Below, piece by piece: positions 53,312 through 63,082 of a DNA stretch of 64,000 nucleotides (positions are counted from its first letter, which is position 1; each line of letters opens with the position of its first letter). The stretch comes from Pictodentalium vernedei (lineage: Eukaryota; Mollusca; Scaphopoda; Dentaliida; Dentaliidae), in the NCBI GenBank assembly GCA_031216915.1, contig CM062289.1:250847113-250911112 (forward strand). The letters run 5' to 3'. A program made the translations under genes and the position numbers. The notes beneath the pieces were generated by a model, which worked only from the letters and a program-made list of their open reading frames with translations, was not told the origin of the DNA and made no database searches.

Positions 53312-54298
53312 AAAACCACAATATATAACATTTCATTCATTTTTATTCCATTCACAGAACGAAAATCAATTGCCCAACACATCTTTTTCGCAGATATATC
53401 TTTAAAAAATGCCCCCCACTACAGTTTAAGGATCAAGATTGTAGTTTAATCGTCAAACTGACCAATCAGATCAAAGTAAAACAACCGATCAGATTAGTGT
53501 ATTTCCATTGTGTTTCCATTGTGTTTCTTTTCCATAGACCTCTACACCAATTTTCTATATTCCCCAACTTTAACCTACAATTCTATAGGAAACAAACACA
53601 GATCCCAAACAAGAATCAAAAAGTCGATCAAAATGGGGTGGTGTTTTCAAACACGTCCCTCAGAGATACAGGGACTTGACATCATTCACGTTCGAAACAT
53701 CGAACAGAGAAAATGTTCTGACTTGGCATCAAGCAGACTTATGCTAAGGTCACCCAGTACCAGGGTGAACTGAAGCTACATTTCCGAAGATACCTTGAGG
53801 GAAAAGACTAAAAGCCTTATCCAATCAAGACTGGGATTGCATTATTTCTAGAAGAATGGGATGGTCTGAAATCCCAAATAGAAGAAGTAGACGCAGCAAT
53901 CAACACCCAGATCCTACAAACAACTGTAACTGAAGTTCTGACCAAAGACACCAAACCTGCAAAACTTCAACCTGCTAATCTTGGAGATACTACACCAGGA
54001 CCAAAGTGAGAATGACAGAAAGAGTATAAAGATATGTTCGACAATCTAAATGAAGATGTTAATAGATGTTGTAAATAGATTTGTTTTCTAAAAAAGGAAT
54101 AAAAAAAAGAAAAAAAGGTGGTGTGATGTTTATCTTCTGGACAAATATCAAACAAACTTGAACTATCCCCAGCCAGTATGTGAGAGGGCCACCTACGTGA
54201 GTCATTTTTAAAGATATATCTGCGAAAAAGATGCCTTGGGCAATTGATTTGTATACTGTGAATGGAATAAAAATGAAATGTTATGTATTGTGGTTTTT
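53312..54298. mobile_element. TIR element with a PC4-domain fossil
   Basis: The left TIR (53312-53408: AAAACCACAATATATAACAT..TTTTTCGCAGATATATCTTT) and right TIR (54205-54298, inverted) are about 95 bp and roughly 90% alike. The element is 0.99 kb, with a decayed PC4-like frame inside on the + strand. Confidence 0.75.
53722..54009 (+). pseudogene. PC4 (SUB1/p15) C-terminal domain remnant
   Basis: The frame reads LGIKQTYAKVTQYQGELK, then LHFRRYLEGKD, an in-frame TAA at 53809-53811, then KPYPIKTGIALFLEEWDGLK and SQIEEVDAAI before TGA at 54007-54009. The order 'V..Y.G...(L/V)..RRY......P.K.GI.L....W..LK..I.E.D.AI' is the single-stranded-DNA-binding PC4 fold, a transcription coactivator domain in SUB1. 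Upstream the frame is broken by TGA at 53719-53721; nearby codons in another frame (GLDIIHVRNIE) may belong to the same lost gene. It is a fossil, either captured from the host or an original gene of this element. Confidence 0.65.
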
Positions 54299-55210
54299 AG
54301 CTCACCTTTGACGTAGTCAAATTTGAGGTTATGCCATGGCCCGTCCATCTGTCCGCCCATCAACAATTCAATACGGCTCAGGCTGGAGGCCGTACTTATG
54401 AACCAATCTTTACGAAACTTCTTTGGTACCTTTGTTATCACCGTGGAACTAGAACGAATGTTTTTGGGTGCGGTCCGAAATTCAAGATGGCCTCCAGCAG
54501 CCACTTTGTACCGAAATTAGTGCAATTAGTTTTTTGTACAGAACTTCTGTATGAAAGTTCTGATTTGAATAAATTTTTGTATGAATGTTTAGTAACATGG
54601 AATACATCACATATAATACGTTTTTTTTTTCTCGTGCAGAAATTATGCAAATTAGATTAACTTTGATTTATTCAGTGCTACTTATACACATTAATATAAG
54701 TACACATAGCAATACGGCTCTGGCTAGGGGCTGTATTTAATTATGAACCGATCTAAACGAAACTTCTTGGGTACTTTTGTCATCACCTTGGGACGAGAAT
54801 GCGTGTTTTGGCGTGCGGTCCGAAATTCAAGATGGCTACCGGCGGCGATTTTGTACCGAAATTATGTGCTATCAGTTTTTTGTACAGAACCTCTATACGG
54901 CTCGGGCTAGAGGCTGTATTTATGAACCGATCTTTACGAAACTTCTTGGGTACCTTTGTTATCATCGTGGGGCGAGAACGAGTGTTTTGGGGTGCATCCG
55001 AAATTTAAGATGGCCGCGTCAGTCATTTTGTACCGACATTAGTGCAATCAGTTTTTTGTACAGAACTTCTAGGACTACGTTTGTTATCATCATGGGAAGG
55101 TAACGAGTGTTTTTGGGCTCGGCCAAAAATTCAAAATTGCTGTCGGCAGTTGTATTTACTGGAATTGTGTGTATTACATTTTTTATACAGAACCTGTAAA
55201 GAAGATTTTT

Positions 55211-57690
55211 AGCTCACCGAAGGGAGCTCAACTTGTCACTTGCCGTCGTCGTCCGTCGTTTGTCGTCGTCCGCCGTCGTGAACATTTTTCAAACGACTTC
55301 TCCTCTGAAACCACTGGTCCGATTTTCACGAAACTTCATGTGGATGTTCATTACTATATAGCAATTCATGTTTGTTCAAATGAAATGGCCACGTCCCTTG
55401 GGAGCTCTGTATGGGGCATAACTCTGTCAGTAGCACCGTATGAATTATAGAAAAATTATTAAAAAATCTTCTTCTCCACAACCAGTGGGCAGAATCTTTT
55501 GATACTTGGTATGCTGCATCTTGGTATGGGTCTGGTTCAAGTTTGTTCAAATCGGCCCCCAGGATTCATATTTGGGCTCACTATAGAAGCCCAAATTCGA
55601 ACTTAGTGCATTTCAGGCAAATTTCTTAAAAAATCTTCTTCTCCAGATCCAGCAGGCAGAATCTTTTGATATTTGGTATGCAACATTGTGCGGTGGATCT
55701 CATTCACGTTTGTTCAAATCGGCCCCCTGGATTCATATTTGGGCTCAGTATAGAAGCCCGAATTCGAACTTAGTGCATTTCAGGCAAATTTCTTAAAAAA
55801 ATCTTCTTCTCAAGATCCAGCAGGCAGAATCTTTTGATATTTGGTATGCAACATTGTGGGGTGGATCTGTTTCAAGTTTGTTCAAATCGGCCCCCTGGAT
55901 TCATATTTGGGCTCACTATAAAAGCTCAAATTTGAACTTAGTGCATTTCAGGCAAATTTCTTACAAAATCTTCTTCTCCAGATCCAGCAGGCAGAATCTT
56001 TTGATATTTGGTATGCAACATTGTGGGGTGGATCTGATTCAAGTTTGTTCAAATCGGCCCCCTGGATTCATATTTGGGCTCACTATAAAAGCTCAAATTT
56101 GAACTTAGTGCATTTCAGTCAAATTTCTTTAAAAATCTTCGTCTCAAGATCCAGCACCAGCATCTTTTGATATTGGGTATGCAGCACGCTTAGGGGGTGA
56201 GATTCAAGTGTGTTCAAACCAAGTCCCTGGGTTCATATTTGGGCTCACTGTGGTAGCCCAAATTATAACTTAGTTCTAAATGAGGAATTTCCTTTAAAAA
56301 TCTTCTTCTTCAGATCCAGCAGTTGGAATATTTTGATGTTTGGTATGCAGCATCCTTAGGGGGGTGAGATTCAAGTTTGTTCAAGCCATGTACCTAGGTC
56401 CATATTTGGGACCTTTTGATACTTGGTATGCTGCATCTTGGTATGGGTCTGGTTCAAGTTTGTTCAAATCGGCCCCCTGGATTCATATTTGGTCTCACTA
56501 GAGAAGCCCAAATTCGAACTTAGTGCATTTCAGGCAAATTTCTTAAAAAATCTTCTTCTCCAGATCCAGCAGGCTGAATCTTTTGCTATTTGGTATGCAA
56601 CATTGTGGGGTGAATCTGATTCAAGTCTGTTCAAATCGGCCCCCTGGATTCACATTTGGGCTCAGTATAGAAGCCCGAATTCGAACTTAGTGCATTTCAG
56701 GCAAATTTCTTTAAAAAAATCTTCTTCTCAAGATCCAGCAGGCAAATTTCTTAAAAAATCTTCTTCTCCAGATCAAGCAGGCAGAATCTTTTGATATTTG
56801 GTATGCAACATTGTGGGGTGGATCTGATTCAAGTTTGTTCAAATCGCCCCCCTGGGTTTATATTTGGGCTCAGTATAGGAGCCTAATTTGAACTTAGTGC
56901 ATTTCAGGCAAATTTCTTTAAAAATCTTCTTCTCAAGATCCAGCAGTCAGAATCTTTTGATATTGGGTATGCAGCATGCTTGGGGGGGGGGGGGGGGGGG
57001 GGGGGGGGCGGTGAGATTCAAGTGTCTTCAAGCCAAGTCCCTGGGGTCATATTTGGGCTCACTGTGGTAGCCCGAATTATAACTTAGTTCAAAATGAGGA
57101 ATTTTCTTTAAAAATCTTCTTCTTCAGATCCAGCAGTTGGAATGTTTTGATATTTGGTATGCAGCATCCTTAGGGGGGGGGGGGGGGGGGGGTGAGATTC
57201 AAGTTTGTTCAAGCCATGTCCCTAGGTCCATATTTGGGCTCACTGTGGGAGCCCAAATGATAACTTAGTTTGAAATGAGGAATTTTCTTATAAAATCTTC
57301 TTCTTCAGATTCAGCAGTCGGAATGTTTTGATATTTGGCATGCAGCATCCTTAGGGGGTGAGATTCAAGTTTGTTCAAGCCAAGTCCCTGGGTTCATATT
57401 TGGGCTCACTGTGGGAGCCCAAATGATAACTTAGTTCAAAATGAGGAATTTTCTTTAAAATTCTTCTTCAGATCCAGTAGATGAATGCTTTTGATATTTG
57501 GTACGCAGCATCCTTAGGGGGGTAAGATTCAAGTTTGTTCAAGCCATGGCCCTAGTTCCATAAAATTTGTCTCTCATGACTTCATTCCTTTGTGGTGTTG
57601 ACGAACCATGTCTAACTGAATGTGACCCCCAAATACTTCTTTGAACCACTTTGGCCGGTGAGCGATTAAGGCTCCTTGGGGCCTCTTGTT
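55211..57690 (+). mobile_element. Element A4, Helentron-like element with a defined empty site
   Basis: It starts AGCTCACCGAAGGGAGCTCA with a GTCGTCGTCCGTCG head, and ends GGTGAGCGATTAAGGCTCCT..GGGGCCTCTTGTT. Compared with B1 (AAGATTTTTTATG), the host T6 is split 5+1 with nothing duplicated. About 12 units of the 167-bp family fall in two subtypes (CAACATTGTGGGGTGGATCT and CAGCATCCTTAGGGGGTGAG). Confidence 0.85.
56982..57192. repeat. Two expanded poly(G) tracts inside array units
   Basis: G runs of 27 (56982-57008) and 20 (57173-57192) sit exactly where other units of the same subtype have G5-G6 (GCAGCATCCTTAGGGGGTGA). They are local expansions of a seed in the unit. Confidence 0.9.
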
Positions 57691-59152
57691 TATGTCCGTA
57701 TTGTTTGCTATATTTATTGGGTGCCTTTGTTATCACTGTGGTATGAGAACAAATATTGTTGGGTTCAGTCAGACCCACTCGGGGACTCAGAAAGGGAGAT
57801 AATTAAAAATCTTTTCCAAAAACACCAGACAAAATAATGTTTCTTGAATTCAGCATCCCAAGGATGTGTATATTCAAATGTTTTGAAGCCAAGTTCCTGT
57901 GTTAATATTTGGTGTTTGGGGAGGGTAAACATTATTAGCACAACCCGATTTTCTATTTCCAATGAGAAAAATAAACCTCCTCACCCGTGGGAACCCTATG
58001 AGCTAAAGATAAAAAATTTAAATACCTATATTTTAAGAAGGGCTGGACAAATATTTATTCTTTAGTATGACTCAACCTTAAAAGGGTTTGAATCAAACAG
58101 GCCAAAACAATTGCTAACATTTGGCTTATGGTGCACCATAGAAGGATCCCCATTGTAACTTTAAGCCCATGGAGATTTCTTTTCTAGTTTAGCAGCTAAC
58201 TCTCACCCACCTTTACAATACTTTATCTGTACATTTGTTACAGGCTACGGTCAGTATTTATGTAAAGACCTTTACAATACTTTACATGTACCTTTGTTAT
58301 CAGGTCATTACCTAGATGTGTGTCATTACTGTGTCACATATTATACATGTACATGTCTTACACAAGTTGAGCTACAGTGTCATTGACACTTTCATTTATC
58401 AACTACCCAACGGAAGTATCCTGATGTAGCATCATGTACCCGGATGTAAAAACTGTTTGACAAGTATTCTCAGATAAGTAACTCCAATAGGTATCCTCAA
58501 ATTATTATCCCATAAAGGTATCCTCCAATAGCCAAGTAGTACAATACAAGAGGTATCCTCAATTACCCGCATGTGCCTATGTGCTTGGGCACAATGTGTC
58601 ACATTGTGCATTTTCACATAAGCACATATCGGCACATCCAGCATGTGCCAATGTGCTAGTGCACAATGTGTCACATTGTGCATTTTCACATAAGCACATA
58701 CGACCGAAAAGGGATTCTCCAGAAGATATCCTCGATAGGTATCCTCAAATAATACAATACCAGGTCATAGGTATCCTTAAATACCCGTATGTGCCTATGT
58801 GCTAGTGCACAATGTGTCACATTGTGCATTTTCACATAAGCACATATCGGCACATCCAGAATGTGCCTATGTGCTAGTGCACAATGTTTCACATAAGCAC
58901 ATATGACAAAAAAGGGATTTCTCCAGAAGGTATCCTCAAATAGTACAATACCAGGTCATAGATATCCTCAAATACCGAAATGAGGCTAAGAGTCGTATGT
59001 GCGAGTCACTCGAAGGAGCAATTGCTCGATAGCACATTTGCTCGATGGGATTCGAGTCGTTCGAGCAGTATGTGGAGTCACTCGATCGAGCAGTTGCTCT
59101 GTAGCACATTTGCTCGATGGGATTCGAGTCGATCGAGCAATGAATTATCAGT

Positions 59153-59439
59153 AACTACTCGATAGATTCTTGGCATTAGGAATGATATAGACGTTCATGG
59201 AGGTTGTCTATAACCCAAAGGGGTCCCTCAGTACTATAGCACCACGTGCTACTATTAAAATCTACGGTATGGCGGTCCTAAAAAGGATTCTAGGGGAATC
59301 CGTATCAAATAAAAGTGGATTTTGCTGATTTGGAGGGATTGTCGGGTTGTTTGTGATAATTAGTTTTACTCCTATTCAATCGAACACACCGTCCGAACAT
59401 ACCCCTCTCCTATAAGAAGCCTTTGGGTCACACAGCAAC
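59153..59439. other. Spacer between fold-back element and promoter-like cluster
   Basis: It contains CACCACGTGCTACTATTAAA and GTATGGCGGTCC (59240-59280), a weak echo of the motif cluster that follows. No gene is seen. Confidence 0.4.
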
Positions 59440-59650
59440 CACGTGGTACCATAGAAACCAAGATGGCGGCCTCCAGTATACAAAATAGACGGCGGAAAAA
59501 CGTATCACCCTAACAACACGCGCTGCGCATGCGCACTAACACCACGTATCACTATGAGGATGACGTCACAACATGGCCGCTCACGCGGGTTACCATGACA
59601 ACACAACATGGCGCCACTGGGTTATGTGACTATGACGTCACTTCCGGGGT
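59440..59650. promoter_or_regulatory. CpG-rich promoter-like motif cluster
   Basis: Within about 210 bp are an E-box CCACGTGG (59440-59447), an RFX-like GGTACCATAGAAACC, a YY1-type AAGATGGCGGCC (59460-59471), a perfect NRF-1 site TGCGCATGCGCA (59524-59535), CRE TGACGTCA (59561-59568 and 59633-59640), a perfect X-box GTTACCATGACAAC (59589-59602), ACATGGC(C/G)(G/C)C twice, and an ETS site ACTTCCGG (59640-59647). CpG density is far above the surroundings. This looks like a TATA-less housekeeping promoter or a regulatory repeat; no exon could be tied to it. Confidence 0.55.
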
Positions 59651-59682
59651 CCTGCCAATTTGGCGTGAAACGTTCATGGCAT

Positions 59683-59811
59683 ACCACTCTCGTCGATGCT
59701 CGGTGGTTCTCTCTGGGCACTCCGGCTTTCCCCACCTGTAAAACTGTCACGGTCAGGATAAGCCATGGTGTATAAGTATATGACCTTAAACACCAATAAA
59801 TAAATAAAAAC
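59683..59811 (+). mobile_element. SINE family A, 5' truncated
   Basis: It runs TCTCGTCGATGCTCGGTGGT..CACTGTCACGGTCAGGATAA-like sequence to TATGACCTTAAACACCAATA. Confidence 0.75.
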
Positions 59812-59813
59812 CA

Positions 59814-59946
59814 ATACAAATATGGATATCATCAGAACCATTTGTATGGTTTTGTTGAGAAAGTTCCGAGATATTTTAGGCTGTGGTAGGCTTATTCTGG
59901 TGAATTTTCTGATCGTTTTTTTCCGCTATGTTAGGTGAAGGGTTAA
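59814..59946. mobile_element. Half of a palindromic TTAACCC MITE, subfamily 2
   Basis: AATACAAATATGGATATCAT..CCATTTGTATGGTTTTGTTG and the end GTTAGGTGAAGGGTTAA. The central region is deleted. Confidence 0.65.
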
Positions 59947-59949
59947 CGA

Positions 59950-60400
59950 CACTTTCGGCGGCTAGGGTCACCTCGCTTCAGACAGTTTTATGAGTTCAGG
60001 AACCCAGAGAGAACCGCCGAGCAGCGGCGAGAAACTATCGGACTCCCCAACGTACTAACTGCGCATAAGCAGGGTTGGCACTGGTTGAAGACAAGTGTAC
60101 CATCGTGCAGTATGCCTTAAAACACAAAACCACCACAACTCCAGGTGGGCAATCGGGATGAAGCGCCTTACCCAAGGGCACAATGCGAGGTGACAGCTGC
60201 TCGTCGTTTCTCGGTGGTTCTCTCCGGGCACTTCCTCCACCAGTAAAACTGTCGCCGATACTATATGACGTTGGCTGTTAAAGTGTCATTAAACCTTAAT
60301 AAATAAACAAGGACACAACACAGTTACCACTGGTCAGTGTCGATCCGTGGACCTTTCGGGATGAAGTCCAGTGTTCTAACCACTGCGTACCCAGGATGTA
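59950..60400. mobile_element. Three SINE A pieces in alternating orientation
   Basis: 59950-60193 is - strand (GACACTTTCGGCGGCTAGGG..GGGCAATCGGGATGAAGCGC). 60194-60306 is + strand (ACAGCTGCTCGTCGTTTCTC..GTCATTAAACCTTAATAAAT). 60307-60400 is a - strand head (AAGGACACAACACAGTTACC..GTTCTAACCACTGCG). This is a compact inverted arrangement of fragments. Confidence 0.7.
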
Positions 60401-60475
60401 GGAATCAAGTATTGCTGAACCTCCGTACAATGTCAGGCGAATTTTCCCATTTGTTGCAGCAATCATTGTCAATGA

Positions 60476-60660
60476 GGATCAGTCCCAAAACCCAGGGCGG
60501 TGTGGAAATGGAGCAGTGCTTATTGACTGTGCTGCGCAATGTTCTATGTAACTTCTAAAGTGAACAGCATAGGCATAAGCGATTGGCTAAAGTTGACTGT
60601 ATACATATTTTGCTGTTATGGTAGACCCATGGAAGTTGAAGTGACAGTAAATACCAACAA
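60476..60660 (+). mobile_element. SINE family B fragment
   Basis: CAGGGCGGTGTGGAAATGGA, CAGTGCTTATTGACTGTG and AGCGATTGGCTAAAGTTGAC. The tail is degraded (CAGTAAATACCAACAAAA). Confidence 0.5.
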
Positions 60661-61580
60661 AACACGAGGATTCCATTCAGGAACATTGTGTGGAGGAGGT
60701 TAAAAGTTAAACTGTTTTGAGTCTGATACATTGTATTACAGAAAATTACTAGATGGATATTTTTCTTGTAAAATAAGGCCTGTCGCCAACCCCTGGGATG
60801 AAAATCCGTTATACTGAAAAGCACAGGTGTATGCTATTGTTATACTTGACTTTTCCTAGTGTTGCAGTCATGACAACAGTCTCCCCGGGCAGACAAAATA
60901 TTCAAAATGACTATCAAATGGATCTCTGTGGTAACATCTGTGAAAATATTATGTGCAATTTAGGATCTAACATATAAGCGCTATTGTTTGATCAAGTTGA
61001 GAGACATATTTTACGTGAGGTCCTCCGATTTTATCCAAAAAAAAATCATATCACAAATGAGAGATGGTCCTTCAAATGGAACTTCAATTTTGTGTGGAGG
61101 TGCGTTCGCACACATCGTGATTTCCCTGGCTACGCGTCTGCCAGGGGATTTTCCCACATACAGAATCCACCGCCTCCAAGCCCATCACCAATACAAACAG
61201 CAAACCTCGACCAAGTCGTGGCGTCACGTCCCTCTTCCCGCAATCCACATTTTGAGCTGATTAACAAATTAAGTTGGTCTTCAATCCGCGTGACAATCTA
61301 TTAACACATGGTGTGGTAAAAGAATACTTTTGAAGAACAAACACTTTTCAGGGTTCTTTTTTGACATAGATCTAGGGTTAGCGTTTTGTAAGTGCTTGCC
61401 AGCCAATTCCAGGATTTTGGAAAGATATATTTGCTTTAGCAGACAATTGTGCTCTCGCCTTCTCGAATTTGTCTATAGTTTGCCTTGTATGCATTATTAT
61501 CATGGTGGTGGTGACATCCCCAAAGGAGAATCATTTAATGAATTACACAGGTACAGTGACAAATGCCGTACACAAAAATA
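60661..61580. other. Intergenic; unassigned open frames
   Basis: + strand frames of 106 codons (60984-61304), 90 codons (60988-61260) and 83 codons (61330-61581) occur here. The 61080-61300 stretch is more GC-rich and contains a proline run (PPPPSPSP) in one frame. None resembles a family I know, and the first two overlap in different frames, so at most one could be real. Confidence 0.25.
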
Positions 61581-62464
61581 AGGAATGAGTTGTGTCATAA
61601 CTATCCCTTTGCGGAAGCGACAGATGCTGGTAGTACTCCATATATTGAGATGCTTATGACCCAAGGACGTGTTATGACCTTGCCCCGTGGTCATATATCC
61701 AATTTCAAGGTCAGAGACCGTTTGTGCTTTGAAACTTTTCTGGTCTATAAAATTAATTAATTCAATTGACAGATCTGGAGCGCGGTGTCTCAGTAGGTAG
61801 AGGAGCAGGATGCAAACCGAGAAGTCATCGGTTCGAATCCCACCTGCGGCAATCGCGTTGTGTCCTTGGGCAAGGCACTTAATACCAATTGCCCACGTGG
61901 GGGCAGGGTGGCGTTGTGTACTAAGGCGTACTGCATGTCGTTAGTGCACTTGTCTTCAACACGTTCTAACCCTGCTTGTTTTGACTTTGGACTTAGTAAG
62001 TTTGGGAGTCTGACAGTTGCTCGACTGTTTCTTGATGGTTCTCTCTGGGTACTCCGGCTTCCTCCACCTGTAAAACTGTACGACACGAGGTGACCCTGGC
62101 TGTAGAAAGTGTCGATACACCCCAATAAATAAATAAATAATTGACAGATCTTCTCCATATTCCACAAAGTGCTTGCGCATGACTCAAGGGTGGGTCATGA
62201 CTTTTGACCCAAGGTCATAAGTAAAGGTCAGAGACTGTTCATGCATTTAACTTTGTGCGGCCCACGCTTAATGATTCTTCGGACAGATCTGCTGTTCATA
62301 CTTCACACAATGGTGCGCATGACTCCATGGTGTGTCATGATTTGAGCCAAGGACAAAACTCTATGATCAAGACCACAGACCACTCGTAATTTCTGACGTT
62401 GTCCAATCCATAACATGATTAAATGGACAAATCCTGTTAGCCCAAGAACATTAGGTTTCACTAG
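61581..62464. repeat. Diverged repeat of 'GACCCAAGGTCAT..AAGGTCAGAGACCGTT' units, split by a SINE
   Basis: Units near 61650 (TATGACCCAAGGACGTG, AAGGTCAGAGACCGTTTGTG), 62195 (TTTGACCCAAGGTCATAAGT, AAGGTCAGAGACTGTTCATG) and 62300 (GCGCATGACTCCATGGTGTG). They are non-coding. Confidence 0.55.
61777..62138 (+). mobile_element. tRNA-derived SINE (family A, tail type 2), complete
   Basis: A box GGTGTCTCAGTAGGTAG, perfect B box GGTTCGAATCC (61830-61840), tail CCTGGCTGTAGAAAGTGTCG plus CCCCAATAAATAAATAAA. A perfect 13-bp duplication AATTGACAGATCT lies at 61764-61776 and 62139-62151. Confidence 0.94.
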
Positions 62465-62602
62465 GGAAAAAAATCGGAGAAAGCTGATTTTTTCAGGGAA
62501 TGTCGAGTACATGTCACTGAACGATTAGACAAACGTCCCCTAAAATCCCAGTTGAGCTTTTTTTTCTACAGCCTTTTGTTTACGCGTATTTCGAGCTACA
62601 TA

Positions 62603-62954
62603 ATGTCTAATATACATTTACCTAGAGGAAAATGTGCATTCTGTGACAATTTCTGCGAAAAATTATTGAAAATTCACAAAAAAGTATCGGATTTACGCAA
62701 AAAATGACGATTTTCCTAACGGATTTGCCCAAAGGGTCGTAGTACAGAACGGGATGTTAGTTGGACAGACGATAAAAAATCCACCACCATTTGAAGACTT
62801 TTATCATTGCTTACAAAATAGACATTATGGAAGACCCCCTCTGCTTCTGGCCGAGTTCCCCTTTTGGCATAAAATTCGTCAGCATGAGAACTCAACTATT
62901 TTCGGGCTTGGGACCGAACAGACACGTCTGTGTCTGGCAGCATTAGATCAATAA
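62603..62954 (+). CDS. Small + strand protein of the transposon, two frames joined by a possible +1 shift
   Basis: ATG at 62603 opens MSNIHLPRGKCAFCDNFCEK, then LLKIHKKVSDLRKK, and TGA at 62705-62707 preceded by AAAAAA. Skipping one base there continues an open frame through NGMLVGQTIKNPPPFEDFY to TAA at 62952-62954, for a product of about 116 codons. The CAFC..NFC cysteines could bind zinc. Both transposon copies keep both frames and the same A6-TGA-C junction. No family is recognised. The alternative is two unrelated chance frames in the 3' region of the - strand gene. Confidence 0.35.
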
Positions 62955-63082
62955 ATAATATTTACAGAATGTACAAAAATCAATAAATAATATTTACAGA
63001 ATGTACAAATCAATCAACATGGATTAAGTTACATTGACTATTATCAACGCTATATACAGAAATGACATGACCTATATACATA

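Larger units (their letters stand above)
54299..58397 (+). mobile_element. Element B2, interrupted homologue of B1
   Basis: It starts AGCTCACCTTTGACGTAGTC. Units with AATACGGCTC..GGCT follow at about 54371, 54714 and 54895. It breaks at AAGATTTTT (55210) and resumes TATGTCCGTATTGTTTGC at 57691. It ends GAGCTACAGTGTCATTGACA..CTTTCATTT with the AGTGTC-ATT-GACACT hairpin. The resumed part parallels B1 (32781-33501) closely. Confidence 0.78.
50952..59152. mobile_element. Fold-back element with long inverted arms, carrying nested elements
   Basis: The left arm (50952-51176 plus 52812-53311) and right arm (58398-59152) are colinear inverted copies of about 722 and 753 bp. The outer end is ATAATTCATTGCTCGA.CGAC on both arms and the inner end is CCGTTGGG(C/T)AGTTGAT. 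The outer third has GCTCGA/TCGAGC palindromes. The inner two thirds have repeated GCACAATGTGTCACATTGTG palindromes and TGAGGATACC motifs. The structure resembles Foldback-type elements with modular arms. Between the arms lie a PC4-bearing TIR element (53312-54298) and element B2 (54299-58397). Confidence 0.7.

Noticed and set aside
53510-53773. 87-codon + strand frame in the PC4 element
   Set aside because: It lies in a different register from the PC4 domain; only a short part (GLDIIHVRNIE) might be related, so it was not called as a gene.
58590-58900. CRISPR-like array (regularly spaced palindromic 23-mers)
   Set aside because: The context is eukaryotic; the repeats are modules of a fold-back arm with conserved spacers and a mirrored copy at 52.8-53.1 kb.
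60984-61304. 106-codon + strand frame as a gene
   Set aside because: It overlaps a second frame of similar length, has no family resemblance and no convincing splice sites; reported only as unassigned.
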